A stretch of DNA of 64,000 nt from Mycobacterium szulgai. Lineage in GTDB: Bacteria; Actinomycetota; Actinomycetes; Mycobacteriales; Mycobacteriaceae. This document shows, one piece after another, positions 1-15,829 of this stretch (position 1 is the stretch's first letter; each line of letters opens with the position of its first letter). The position numbers were made by a program, and so were the translations under genes. The notes beneath the pieces are model-generated. The model did no database searches. It worked only from the letters and a program-made list of their open reading frames with translations, and had not been told where the DNA came from. The stretch lies in contig NZ_LQPW01000031.1 in the NCBI RefSeq assembly GCF_002116635.1, forward strand, positions 232,907-296,906, given 5' to 3'.

Positions 1-906
1 GTGTTGCTGGGCCCCTCGGGTACCGGCAAGTCGGTGTTCCTCAAGTCCCTCATCGGTCTGCTGCGACCGGAGCGCGGTTCGATCATCATCGACGGCACCG
101 ACATCATCGAATGCTCGGCCAAGGAACTGTACGAGATCCGCACGCTGTTCGGTGTGCTGTTCCAGGACGGCGCGCTGTTCGGTTCGATGAACCTCTACGA
201 CAACACCGCCTTCCCGTTGCGTGAGCACACCAAGAAGAAGGAAAAAGAAATCCGTGACATCGTCATGGAGAAGCTGACCATGGTGGGTCTTGGTGGCGAC
301 GAGAAGAAGTTCCCCGGCGAGATTTCCGGCGGTATGCGCAAGCGTGCCGGTCTGGCCCGCGCCCTGGTGCTCGACCCGCAGATCATCCTTTGTGACGAGC
401 CCGACTCGGGTCTGGACCCGGTGCGTACGGCCTACCTGAGCCAGCTGATCATGGACATCAATGCCCAGATCGACGCGACCATCCTGATCGTGACGCACAA
501 CATCAACATCGCCCGCACGGTGCCCGACAACATGGGCATGTTGTTCCGCAAGCACCTGGTCATGTTCGGGCCCCGCGAAGTGCTGCTGACCAGCGATGAA
601 CCGGTGGTTCGGCAATTCCTCAATGGCCGACGCATCGGGCCGATCGGTATGTCCGAAGAAAAGGACGAGGCCACCATGGCCGAAGAGCAGGCCGCGCTCG
701 ACGCCGGTCAGCACGCCGGCGGTGTGGAGGAAATCGAAGGCGTGCCGCCGCAGATCGTCGCCTCGCCCGGTATGCCGGAGCGCAAGGCGGTCGCCCGCCG
801 CCAGGCCCGCGTCCGCGCGATGCTGCACACGCTGCCCAAAGACGCCCAGGCGGCGATCCTCGACGACCTCGAGGGCACTCACAAGTACCAGTCGCACGAG
901 TTCTAA
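1..906 (+). CDS. mkl: Mce-transporter ATPase MceG/Mkl (5' end outside window)
   Basis: This is the ABC ATPase that energises the Mce lipid importers. The window opens inside the gene: the first codons already encode the Walker A motif GPSGTGKS (residues 4-11 of the visible part). The signature SGGMRKR follows near residue 109, Walker B ILCDEPDSGLDP near 130 and the H-loop VTHN near 165. The acidic C-terminal extension (about residues 220-301) is typical of the mycobacterial MceG subfamily. From memory the M. tuberculosis protein is about 359 residues, so about 55 N-terminal residues are missing here. Apart from the window edge the frame is intact. Confidence 0.95.
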   Translation: MLLGPSGTGKSVFLKSLIGLLRPERGSIIIDGTDIIECSAKELYEIRTLFGVLFQDGALFGSMNLYDNTAFPLREHTKKKEKEIRDIVMEKLTMVGLGGDEKKFPGEISGGMRKRAGLARALVLDPQIILCDEPDSGLDPVRTAYLSQLIMDINAQIDATILIVTHNINIARTVPDNMGMLFRKHLVMFGPREVLLTSDEPVVRQFLNGRRIGPIGMSEEKDEATMAEEQAALDAGQHAGGVEEIEGVPPQIVASPGMPERKAVARRQARVRAMLHTLPKDAQAAILDDLEGTHKYQSHEF

Positions 907-4881
<3,975 letters not shown>

Positions 4882-4905
4882 GTATTTGGTCACTAAACCC
4901 GTTAG

Positions 4906-8871
<3,966 letters not shown>

Positions 8872-8887
8872 TCAGCTCACGAGAAAG

Positions 8888-8919
8888 CCCCGGGCCAACC
8901 AAAGCGGCCCGGGGTTTTT
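8888..8919 (+). terminator. Intrinsic terminator of rpoBC
   Basis: A perfect 9-bp GC stem (CCCCGGGCC, 8888-8896, and GGCCCGGGG, 8906-8914) with a 9-nt loop is followed directly by TTTTT. It starts 16 nt after the rpoC stop. This is a textbook Rho-independent terminator. Confidence 0.93.
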
Positions 8920-8949
8920 CATGTGCCTGGATCGTCTGTCGCCTTCGCG

Positions 8950-8998
8950 CCGCCAGCTTCACGTTCGTGACCCAACTTGCGGCTAGCTTCACGTACGC
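8950..8998 (+). repeat. Dispersed intergenic repeat, copy A
   Basis: This element of about 49 bp contains two related half-units, CCAGCTTCACGTTCG and GGCTAGCTTCACGTACG. It aligns without gaps to 18525-18574, with identical blocks CACGTTCG and GCGGCTAGCTTCAC. On the minus strand it reads TGAAGCTAGCCGC and so supplies stop codons. It overlaps the 3' end of the truncated minus-strand reading frame at 8989-9084. Confidence 0.6.
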
Positions 8999-9084
8999 GC
9001 GGGGTGAACGGCAAGCCCACGATCATGACCCGCCAAGCGCGCCCGGATCTGCTCACGCAGCGCCTCGTCGTAGGTGATGGTCAC
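8989..9084 (-). pseudogene. Truncated 5' remnant of a gene (possibly Nudix-like), leaderless start
   Basis: A 31-residue minus-strand frame starts with GTG and reads VTITYDEALREQIRARLAGH before stopping inside repeat A. Six nt upstream of the GTG is TATGGT (9091-9096 on the minus strand), a good mycobacterial -10, which would give a leaderless transcript. The first 20 residues look like a genuine protein start and resemble the N-termini of some Nudix hydrolases, but that family assignment is a weak impression. The repeat appears to have replaced the rest of the gene. Confidence 0.4.
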
Positions 9085-9155
9085 CGTTCGACCATAGGCC
9101 GGACGCCGTCGATCGAAGTGTCTGTCCGCTTGCTATCCCAACGGGCGGGTGGCAG

Positions 9156-10961
9156 CTACGTTGCGACGTGGGAGGGCCGCGCCGCCCCGTCTCCGACCGG
9201 GTCTAGGCCACGGGTTGACGGTGTCGTCGGTCGGCGGTTCCGTCGGCGGTTCCACCACCATCGGTCCGCGCGGCGGAGAATGCCGAACGGGATGGGATCG
9301 CGAAACTGAATCTCCCACGGCGAGCTGGCGCCTGGAACTGCGCAGCTCGCGACCTCTTGTGCGGCCAAATATCCGGAGCTGGCGGCCTTCTCCATCGTGG
9401 GAACAAAGAACGTGAGGTCCGGCGAATAGGTCGCTTCACCGGCAAGAAAAAGGTTGGGCACCTCGGTGTGAACACGCGGCGAATGGCGCTGGGCGCCCGG
9501 CATCAGAATCGTCAATGGCGAAAGATTCACCATGCGCCTCCCGCCCGCAGGGGCGTACACAAGATGCGGAGGAAGTTCGCCCGACGTGCTTTCGTAGTCC
9601 GCCTCGCCCACATACTTGAGCTCGTAATCGATCTGCCAGCCGATTATCTCGGGCCGATCGAGACCGCACTGCGCCAAGCATTCGGTCAAAATTTCGTCCG
9701 GGCTACATTCGCTCAATGGCCGGTGGAAAACCCGTCCGGGCTTATCCACATCGCTCCAGGTCATTGATAGAACGTACTTGGTCCCCGCGGGGAGGCGGAC
9801 ATCTTTCCAAAAGCCTTCTCCCTGGACAACAGAAACCAGTGACCATTCGCTTTCCAAATAACTGGCGGGAACTCCGGGTCGCATGTGCGCCGGCCACGTC
9901 CAGGGGATTTCGGGCAGGAAGCATTGGATTCCGTTCGACGACTCGAGCGAAATCGCATGCGTACCAGTGAGGTGCGGTAGGTGTTGCCTGACGTGGTCCT
10001 TGTTCGCCAGCTGCCGCAGCGTCAAGTAGGGCAGGGCGAGAATTGCGTAGTCGCAGGCGAGTCTGCGGCCGTCGCATGTAATTACTGCGGTGATACGGCC
10101 GTGCTCGAACTCGATATCATCAATGCGCGTGTCGAAAAGTATGTCGACGCCGCGGCTCTGGAGGTGACGAATCCAAGGGTCGATCATTCGTTCACTTGTC
10201 GGGCCGTTCATCATCATGACCGATGGCAACTTTAGGTTATCCAGAGCGGCGGGGTTGCTCGTCAAATGAAACAGAGCCTTGAGGATGATAGGGGCTATTG
10301 CTGCTGCTTCGGCGTTGGGGCGGGCCGCCACGAAAATCTGCGGCAACGCGGCGAAGAACGCTTGCGCCCGCGCTGACCTGCGGTGGAGTTGCAGGAAGTC
10401 CGCATATGAAATATCGCCCAGCTCAGCGAAAAATCGCTCCCGGCACATCCACATCAGCCGCAGATGAGCCCGCAAATAGTGGATGGTGTCGGCCGGTGGC
10501 ACTCCCATTCGCCCCAGCCCGATAACGACCATGATGCTGCGCGCTAAGATCCGGGCGAGTTGCCGAATCGGTTTGTGGACCGTCGCGAAGAATCGCAAGG
10601 ATGCGCGGTGCCGACGCTGCAGCGCAGAAGGCACGGCCGGGCGTCCAATGACTCCCTTTTCGGTAATTCTGATGGCACTGACGCCGACCAAATTGTCCAG
10701 GATGGTTTCGCCGTTATCGTTGGGAATGCGCGACAACAGCGTCAACAGCGTTTGGTAATAATCTAGATAGATTCGCATGCTGTGTTCGATCGGATGACCG
10801 TCGGCTCGGCGAAGACTCTTGGCCTTTCCCCCGGCTTCGGATGCTGCTTCGCACAAGGTAACTAGTACGCCTGCCTCGGCCAAAGTGGTCGCAGCGGTCA
10901 TACCCGCGATTCCGGCGCCGACAATAACAACGTGATTATCGGCAGGCGTCGATGCGTTCAT
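9156..10961 (-). CDS. FAD-dependent amine oxidase / phytoene desaturase-like oxidoreductase
   Basis: This flavoprotein of about 601 residues has an N-terminal dinucleotide-binding motif GAGIAGMTAA, then the acidic end of beta-2 and a GGKA motif, as in the amine oxidase/carotenoid desaturase/squalene-desaturation superfamily. The C-terminal FAD motif FLAGEATYSPDLTFFVPTME is present. I chose the ATG at 10961 because the FAD motif begins about 12 residues later; the frame stays open for 21 more codons. The last 40 residues are Arg-rich. It has no counterpart at this place in M. tuberculosis and is divergent from the transporter-patatin gene. The substrate is unknown. Confidence 0.75.
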   Translation of the reverse strand: MNASTPADNHVVIVGAGIAGMTAATTLAEAGVLVTLCEAASEAGGKAKSLRRADGHPIEHSMRIYLDYYQTLLTLLSRIPNDNGETILDNLVGVSAIRITEKGVIGRPAVPSALQRRHRASLRFFATVHKPIRQLARILARSIMVVIGLGRMGVPPADTIHYLRAHLRLMWMCRERFFAELGDISYADFLQLHRRSARAQAFFAALPQIFVAARPNAEAAAIAPIILKALFHLTSNPAALDNLKLPSVMMMNGPTSERMIDPWIRHLQSRGVDILFDTRIDDIEFEHGRITAVITCDGRRLACDYAILALPYLTLRQLANKDHVRQHLPHLTGTHAISLESSNGIQCFLPEIPWTWPAHMRPGVPASYLESEWSLVSVVQGEGFWKDVRLPAGTKYVLSMTWSDVDKPGRVFHRPLSECSPDEILTECLAQCGLDRPEIIGWQIDYELKYVGEADYESTSGELPPHLVYAPAGGRRMVNLSPLTILMPGAQRHSPRVHTEVPNLFLAGEATYSPDLTFFVPTMEKAASSGYLAAQEVASCAVPGASSPWEIQFRDPIPFGILRRADRWWWNRRRNRRPTTPSTRGLDPVGDGAARPSHVAT

Positions 10962-11130
10962 CTGCTTTCTCAGGTCTCCCTTTCGCGCCGAGTAGACCTC
11001 GCCCAAATCCGAATCGGCTGGCAATCACTGCCCATCTGTCGGCTCACCAACGAAAAGTGAAGGCATCGTACGGCTTGGGTAGCGGACGCAACAGGTATGC
11101 CGTACATTACGCGATCGTACACCTAGGCAA

Positions 11131-11136
11131 TAGTAT
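11131..11136 (+). promoter_or_regulatory. Candidate -10 (TAGTAT) of the transporter-patatin gene
   Basis: TAGTAT fits the mycobacterial TANNNT -10 pattern. It lies 13 nt before the TTG chosen as the start at 11150, in an unusually AT-rich stretch (11100-11155) between the two divergent genes. The small palindrome GTATCACATAC (11133-11143) overlaps it. No good -35 was seen. Confidence 0.3.
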
Positions 11137-11149
11137 CACATACATAGTT

Positions 11150-14100
11150 TTGGAGCCTGCGATTTCCGTCCATTCCGTCTCCGCCCCCAGCCAGTCCGCG
11201 GTTGCACCTACGCTTGAGCGGCCGCGTCATCGCGGGGGCCCCCCGCCGCTTGCACGCCGCCGCCAGCCCTCGTCGACAGTCGTATTGCTCGTCGCGGCTT
11301 TTGGCGCCTTCCTTGCTTTCCTGGACTCGACGATCGTGAACGTCGCGTTTCCGGACATCCAGAGGTATTTCCATAGCAACCTCAGCAGCCTGTCGTGGGT
11401 GCTCAACGGTTACAACATCGTCTTCGCGGCGTTCCTGGTGGCCGCGGGCCGGCTTGCCGACCTGCTTGGACGCAAGCGGATGTTCGTCAATGGCGTGCTG
11501 TTGTTCACGGTCGCATCAGCACTGTGCGCTGCCGCCGACAGCAGCGGGCAGCTGATCGCGTTCCGCTTGTTGCAGGGCGTCGGCGCGGCGATCCTGGTCC
11601 CGGCATCGCTTGGGCTGGTCGTCGAGGGCTTCGAACTCAGCCGGCGCGCGCATGGAGTAGCCCTGTGGGGCGCGGCTGGAGCCATCGCGGCCGGGCTGGG
11701 CCCGCCCATCGGCGGTGCGCTCGTCGAGGCGGCCAACTGGCGGTGGGTGTTCCTGGTGAACGTTCCGCTGGGAATTTTGGCTGTGTTTGCAGCTCGCCGC
11801 TCGCTGGTGGAGAGCCGGGCCGCGGGCCGGCGGCGCGTCCCCGATTTGCGCGGAGCGGTGTTGCTCGCGGTCGCGTTGGGGCTGCTGACCCTCGGCCTGA
11901 TCAAAGGCCCCGACTGGGGGTGGGACAGCGCATCGACGATCGGGACGCTGATCGCCGCGGCAGTCTCGATGGCCGGATTTGTGCTCAGCTCCCGATACCA
12001 TCCGGCTCCGCTGATCGAGCCCGCCCTGCTGCGCATCCGGTCCTTCGCCGTCGGCACTGGATTGACCGCAATCGCCGCCGCCGGTTTCTACGCCTATCTG
12101 CTAACCCACGTGTTGTTCCTCAACTACGTGTGGGGCTACACGCTGCTGCAGGCTGGACTCGCGGTCGCCCCTTCCGCGCTAGTCGCGGCCTTCGTCGCAG
12201 CAGTGCTGGGACGCGTCGCTGACCGGCACGGTTATCGCGTCATCATCGGCATCGGGGCGTTGATCTGGGCCAGCAGTCTGTTGTGGTACCTGAAATGCGT
12301 CGGCTCCACCCCTGATTTCCTCGGCGAATGGTTGCCCGGGCAGCTATTGCAAGGCATTGGGGTTGGCGCAACGTTTCCGCTGCTCGGCAGCGCCGCCTTA
12401 TCGGGGCTGGCCGCGGGTGGCAGCTACGCGACCGCGTCCGCGGTAACCGGCACTATCCGTCAAGTCGGCGCCGTGCTGGGTGTGGTGCTGCTGGTGATCT
12501 TGGTCGGTACGCCGACACCGGCCGCGGCCGAAGAGGCGTTGCGCCGCGGCTGGGTGCTGGCAGCTGTATGTTTCGTGGCGGTCGCGACGGGCGCGGTGTT
12601 GTTGGGCCGCGCCCGCCACGCCGCGCCCAAATTGGTCGAGTCTGTGGCCGCACCGGGCGGCCAGCCAAGGCCGCAGGCTCCGGAACCGCCCGCACCGGTG
12701 TTTCCCGCTCGCCGCGACGTCACCGGACAGGCAGATCCGCTGCCCTCGACCGGGCTAGACGAAGTCACCCTGGCCGAAATTGCCAGCCGCGGCGAACAGG
12801 TCGAGATATCGGCTGGGTCGTACTTGTACCACGCAGGCGATACGTCGGATGCGCTCTATGTGGTGCAAGCGGGCCGACTGCAAGTCCTCGACGCGGAGGG
12901 CCTCGTCGCCGAGCTGGGTCGCGGCGAGCTGGTCGGCGAGCGCGGATTGCTGATCGGCGCGCCCCGCTGGGCCTCGGTTCGGGCGGTGCGAGACTCGCTG
13001 CTGACCCGCCTTACCAACACCGAGTTCGACAAGCTGACCGCGGCTGAATTCGAGAAGGCCGCCGATGCCCGCATCCTCGGGGCGATCGTTCGGGTACTGG
13101 CCCATCGGGAGCACCAAACGCCGCGGGTGGCGTTCCGGACAACGCAGGAGGCGGTGGTAACTGTCATCGGTGCGGACGCCAACGCGCCGGTAGCAATGGT
13201 GGCGGCCGGATTGTGTGCGGCTCTGTCGCCTCGGCTACGGGCGGTCGCACCCGGCCCGGTTGACCGCGACGGGCTGGAGCGCGCAGAGCGCGCCGCGGAC
13301 CGGGTGGTGTTGCACGCGGGAGTTGATGACCCGGAGTGGCGGGACTTCTGTTTGCGTGTCGCAGATCGTGTCGTATTGGTCGTGGGTGACCCGGCCCCGC
13401 CGCAGCGGCCGCTGCCCTTGCGAGCCACGGACGCTGATCTGGTGCTGGTGGGACCGTACGCTGACCCTGAGCAACTGCGCGCGTGGGAGCAATTGGTTAC
13501 GCCACGATCGGTGCACACGGTCCGTCCGGACCGAGGTGACGAGGATCTGCGCCCGCTGGCAGCGCGTATCGCGGGCAAATCCGTAGGGTTGGTCCTCAGC
13601 GGTGGCAGCGCCCGGGCACTTGCCCACCTCGGCGTCCTCGACGAGCTGGAGGCAGCCGGAATCACCGTCGACCGGTTCGCCGGCACCAGCATGGGCGCGG
13701 TCATCGCCGCCCTGGCTGCCAGCGGCCTGGACGCCGCCGGTATCGACGCGCGGATTTATGAGGACTTCGTGCGCAAGAGCCACGGCGACTACACGTTGCC
13801 GAGCAAGGGACTCATCCGTGGGCATCGCACCGTGGCCACGCTGCGGCACGCTTTCGGCGAGCAATCGGTGGAAGAGTTGCCAAAAGAATTCCGCTGCGTC
13901 AGCGTCGACTTACTGGCGAGGCGCCTCGTAGTGCACCGTCGCGGTCGGCTCGCCGACGTCCTCGCCTGTTCGCTGCGGCTGCCCGTGTTATATGCGCCAA
14001 TGGTCTATAACGGTGCGCTGCACGTCGATGGTGGAGTGCTGGACAACGTTCCGGTCGATGCGCTGGCCGGGCAAGACGGTCCCCTGGTCGCGGTGAGCGT

Positions 14101-14371
14101 CGCCTCTGGCGGCAGCCCGGGTCCCGCCGCCGGCGTGAGGCATAGGCGCGGCCCACGGGTACCCGGCATGGTCGACACCCTGATGCGCACGATGACCATC
14201 AGTAGCGCGATGTCATCGACGGCGGCGCTGGCCCAGGCCGATGTCGTGATCAAGCCCAACCCGGTTGACGTTGGGTTGATGGAGTACTACCAGATCGATC
14301 GCGCCCGCGAAGCCGGCCAGATCGCGGCCAGGGAGGCCCTGCCACAAATCATGGCGCTGCTGCGCCGCTGA
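11150..14371 (+). CDS. MFS transporter - cyclic-nucleotide-binding - patatin fusion protein
   Basis: Three domains are fused in about 1073 residues. An N-terminal DHA2-type MFS transporter comes first (helix 1 with LDSTIVNVAFPDI, loop GRLADLLGRKR). A cyclic-nucleotide-binding-like domain follows (about 12766-13060; GSYLYHAGD and GELVGERGLL). The C-terminal patatin/NTE phospholipase domain has LSGGSARALAHLG, the nucleophile motif GTSMG (about 13681) and the catalytic DGG (about 14026). The architecture is that of M. tuberculosis Rv3239c. The start is uncertain: the frame is open from 10952, but the N-terminal 66 codons look non-coding and overlap the divergent gene, so TTG 11150 is preferred. 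Likely role: membrane lipid handling. Confidence 0.8.
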   Translation: MEPAISVHSVSAPSQSAVAPTLERPRHRGGPPPLARRRQPSSTVVLLVAAFGAFLAFLDSTIVNVAFPDIQRYFHSNLSSLSWVLNGYNIVFAAFLVAAGRLADLLGRKRMFVNGVLLFTVASALCAAADSSGQLIAFRLLQGVGAAILVPASLGLVVEGFELSRRAHGVALWGAAGAIAAGLGPPIGGALVEAANWRWVFLVNVPLGILAVFAARRSLVESRAAGRRRVPDLRGAVLLAVALGLLTLGLIKGPDWGWDSASTIGTLIAAAVSMAGFVLSSRYHPAPLIEPALLRIRSFAVGTGLTAIAAAGFYAYLLTHVLFLNYVWGYTLLQAGLAVAPSALVAAFVAAVLGRVADRHGYRVIIGIGALIWASSLLWYLKCVGSTPDFLGEWLPGQLLQGIGVGATFPLLGSAALSGLAAGGSYATASAVTGTIRQVGAVLGVVLLVILVGTPTPAAAEEALRRGWVLAAVCFVAVATGAVLLGRARHAAPKLVESVAAPGGQPRPQAPEPPAPVFPARRDVTGQADPLPSTGLDEVTLAEIASRGEQVEISAGSYLYHAGDTSDALYVVQAGRLQVLDAEGLVAELGRGELVGERGLLIGAPRWASVRAVRDSLLTRLTNTEFDKLTAAEFEKAADARILGAIVRVLAHREHQTPRVAFRTTQEAVVTVIGADANAPVAMVAAGLCAALSPRLRAVAPGPVDRDGLERAERAADRVVLHAGVDDPEWRDFCLRVADRVVLVVGDPAPPQRPLPLRATDADLVLVGPYADPEQLRAWEQLVTPRSVHTVRPDRGDEDLRPLAARIAGKSVGLVLSGGSARALAHLGVLDELEAAGITVDRFAGTSMGAVIAALAASGLDAAGIDARIYEDFVRKSHGDYTLPSKGLIRGHRTVATLRHAFGEQSVEELPKEFRCVSVDLLARRLVVHRRGRLADVLACSLRLPVLYAPMVYNGALHVDGGVLDNVPVDALAGQDGPLVAVSVASGGSPGPAAGVRHRRGPRVPGMVDTLMRTMTISSAMSSTAALAQADVVIKPNPVDVGLMEYYQIDRAREAGQIAAREALPQIMALLRR

Positions 14372-14377
14372 TGACTC

Positions 14378-14413
14378 TGTAGCACACTGCTACGTTTGTA
14401 ACATCATGCTACA
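14378..14413 (+). promoter_or_regulatory. Tandem dyad operator TGTAGCA-N3-TGCTAC(A)
   Basis: Two copies of the same dyad lie 19 bp apart: TGTAGCA CAC TGCTAC (14378-14393, perfect 6-bp arms) and TGTAACA TCA TGCTACA (14397-14413, one mismatch). They sit 12-47 bp before the GTG of the ParD-like ORF. Paired dyads just upstream of an antitoxin gene suggest autoregulation, but another regulator is possible. Confidence 0.55.
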
Positions 14414-14424
14414 AGTGGGCAGCC

Positions 14425-15828
14425 GTGGCTGAGGCTGCCGATCGAGTCACCCGTGTCGCCGCAGATCTGTTGGACAGCGCCGCCTTTGAAGGCAGGCGGC
14501 AGAGCCGATCCGCCAAGCAGCAGCTCGATCACTGGGCCAGGGTGGGACGTGCGGTGTCCAGTCAGCACAGCGCCGCGCGCCAGCGGGTCGAAGCCGCTCT
14601 GGCCGGCCGGCTCGGATTGCGCGAGCTAACCGTCGAGGAGGGTGTAGTGTTCAACGCCGAGATTTCAGCGGCCATCCAGGAGAGCCTGGCGCACTCGAAT
14701 TACGGTCAGGCCCTTGCCCAGCGCGGCACCACCACCGTCGCCCTCAACGACGCCGGTGAACTCGTCGAATACCAACCCGACGGCACTTCGACCGTCGTGA
14801 CCTCAAAGCGCCGGGCCGCCCGGCGTCGCGCATGCTCCACCCGTGGCTGCTCCGGCATGGCAAGCAGTCTTTGGGATTGCCCCGCAGCAAAAGTCACTCA
14901 AACTGGCCTTAAACTCGGCTACGTGCCTACCTGTTCGTACAGCGACCAAGACGATCCCCTGGCGGCCGCTCAGGCGGACGGCGAACAGCAGCAACAGGCG
15001 ATACGCCACTTGTTGCTCGCCGCTCCGCCGCTTGAGGCGGTCGTCGATCGTGTTGCGCTGCAACGCTATCGGGATGTCGCAGTAGTGACGCTGAGTCATC
15101 CGCAGGCGCAGAACGCGCTGAACTTGGCGGGCTGGCGCCGGCTCAAGCTGGTATTCGACGGTCTCTCGGCCGAATCGGGGCTGCGGGCCGTAGTGGTTCG
15201 GGGCGCGGGTGACAAGGCGTTCGCCGCCGGCGCCGACATCAAGGAGTTTCCGGACACCCGGATGACCGCGGCCGATGCCACCCACTACAACGAGAGCGTG
15301 GCCGCCTGTCTGAGGGCGGTCGCCGCGGTGCCGGTTCCGGTGATTGCGGCGATCCGCGGGCTGGCCGTCGGCGGCGGTTGCGAGCTAATCACCGCTTGCG
15401 ATGTTCGCATCGCGACCGAGGATGCCCGATTCGGCATCCCGATCGGCAAGCTCGGGGTGATCCTCGGGTTCACTGAGGCCGACTCCGTCGCACGACTCAT
15501 TGGTCCGGCGGCTCTGAAGTACCTGTTGTTCAGTGGGGAACTGGTCGGTGTAGCCGACGCCGCGCGCTGGGGGCTGGTGCAAAAGGTCGTCGCCTCAGCG
15601 GATTTGGCGGACGCAACGGCGCGGTTGGTGTGCCAGATCTGCCGCCAGTCCGCGGTGACCATGCGCGCCTCCAAAGCGGTTGCCGACATGCACGGGCGAG
15701 CGCTTACCCCGGCCGATACGGACGCCCTGCTGCGGTTCAATGTCGAAGCCTATGAGGGTGCGGACCTCCGCGAAGGCGTGGCGGCGTTCAGTCAGGGCCG
15801 TCCACCCATGTTCGAGGGCAGCGTCTGA
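14425..15828 (+). CDS. Chimeric ORF: ParD-like antitoxin, endonuclease IV scar, enoyl-CoA hydratase
   Basis: One open frame of 467 codons joins three unrelated parts. Residues 1 to about 127 match the ParD-like antitoxin family (SAKQQLDHWARVGRAVSS, VVFNAEISAAI). Residues about 155-187 are a decayed copy of the promoter and first codons of end. Residues about 200-467 form a crotonase/enoyl-CoA hydratase domain with the CoA/oxyanion motifs GAGDKAFAAGADIKEF and RGLAVGGGCELITACD. The cell may make two proteins: the antitoxin from GTG 14425, and the hydratase from an internal start such as TTG 15010 or 15013. The hydratase is followed 1 nt later by a CoA-transferase. No toxin gene accompanies the antitoxin. 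Confidence 0.7.
   Translation: MAEAADRVTRVAADLLDSAAFEGRRQSRSAKQQLDHWARVGRAVSSQHSAARQRVEAALAGRLGLRELTVEEGVVFNAEISAAIQESLAHSNYGQALAQRGTTTVALNDAGELVEYQPDGTSTVVTSKRRAARRRACSTRGCSGMASSLWDCPAAKVTQTGLKLGYVPTCSYSDQDDPLAAAQADGEQQQQAIRHLLLAAPPLEAVVDRVALQRYRDVAVVTLSHPQAQNALNLAGWRRLKLVFDGLSAESGLRAVVVRGAGDKAFAAGADIKEFPDTRMTAADATHYNESVAACLRAVAAVPVPVIAAIRGLAVGGGCELITACDVRIATEDARFGIPIGKLGVILGFTEADSVARLIGPAALKYLLFSGELVGVADAARWGLVQKVVASADLADATARLVCQICRQSAVTMRASKAVADMHGRALTPADTDALLRFNVEAYEGADLREGVAAFSQGRPPMFEGSV
14890..14983 (+). pseudogene. Duplicated 5' end and promoter of endonuclease IV (end) remnant
   Basis: This stretch matches the functional end locus (19068-19181): AAAGTCACTCA, the -10 TAAACT (14910-14915), a 7-nt spacer, GTG (14923), and then codons for [13 protein letters not shown], as against [13 protein letters not shown] in the real gene. 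A deletion of about 19 nt precedes the -10. Homology stops abruptly after ADG, where hydratase-linked sequence begins. Weaker similarity continues upstream towards the start of the divergent EspC-like gene. It is read through in frame by the chimeric ORF. Confidence 0.8.
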
Positions 15829-15829
15829 C

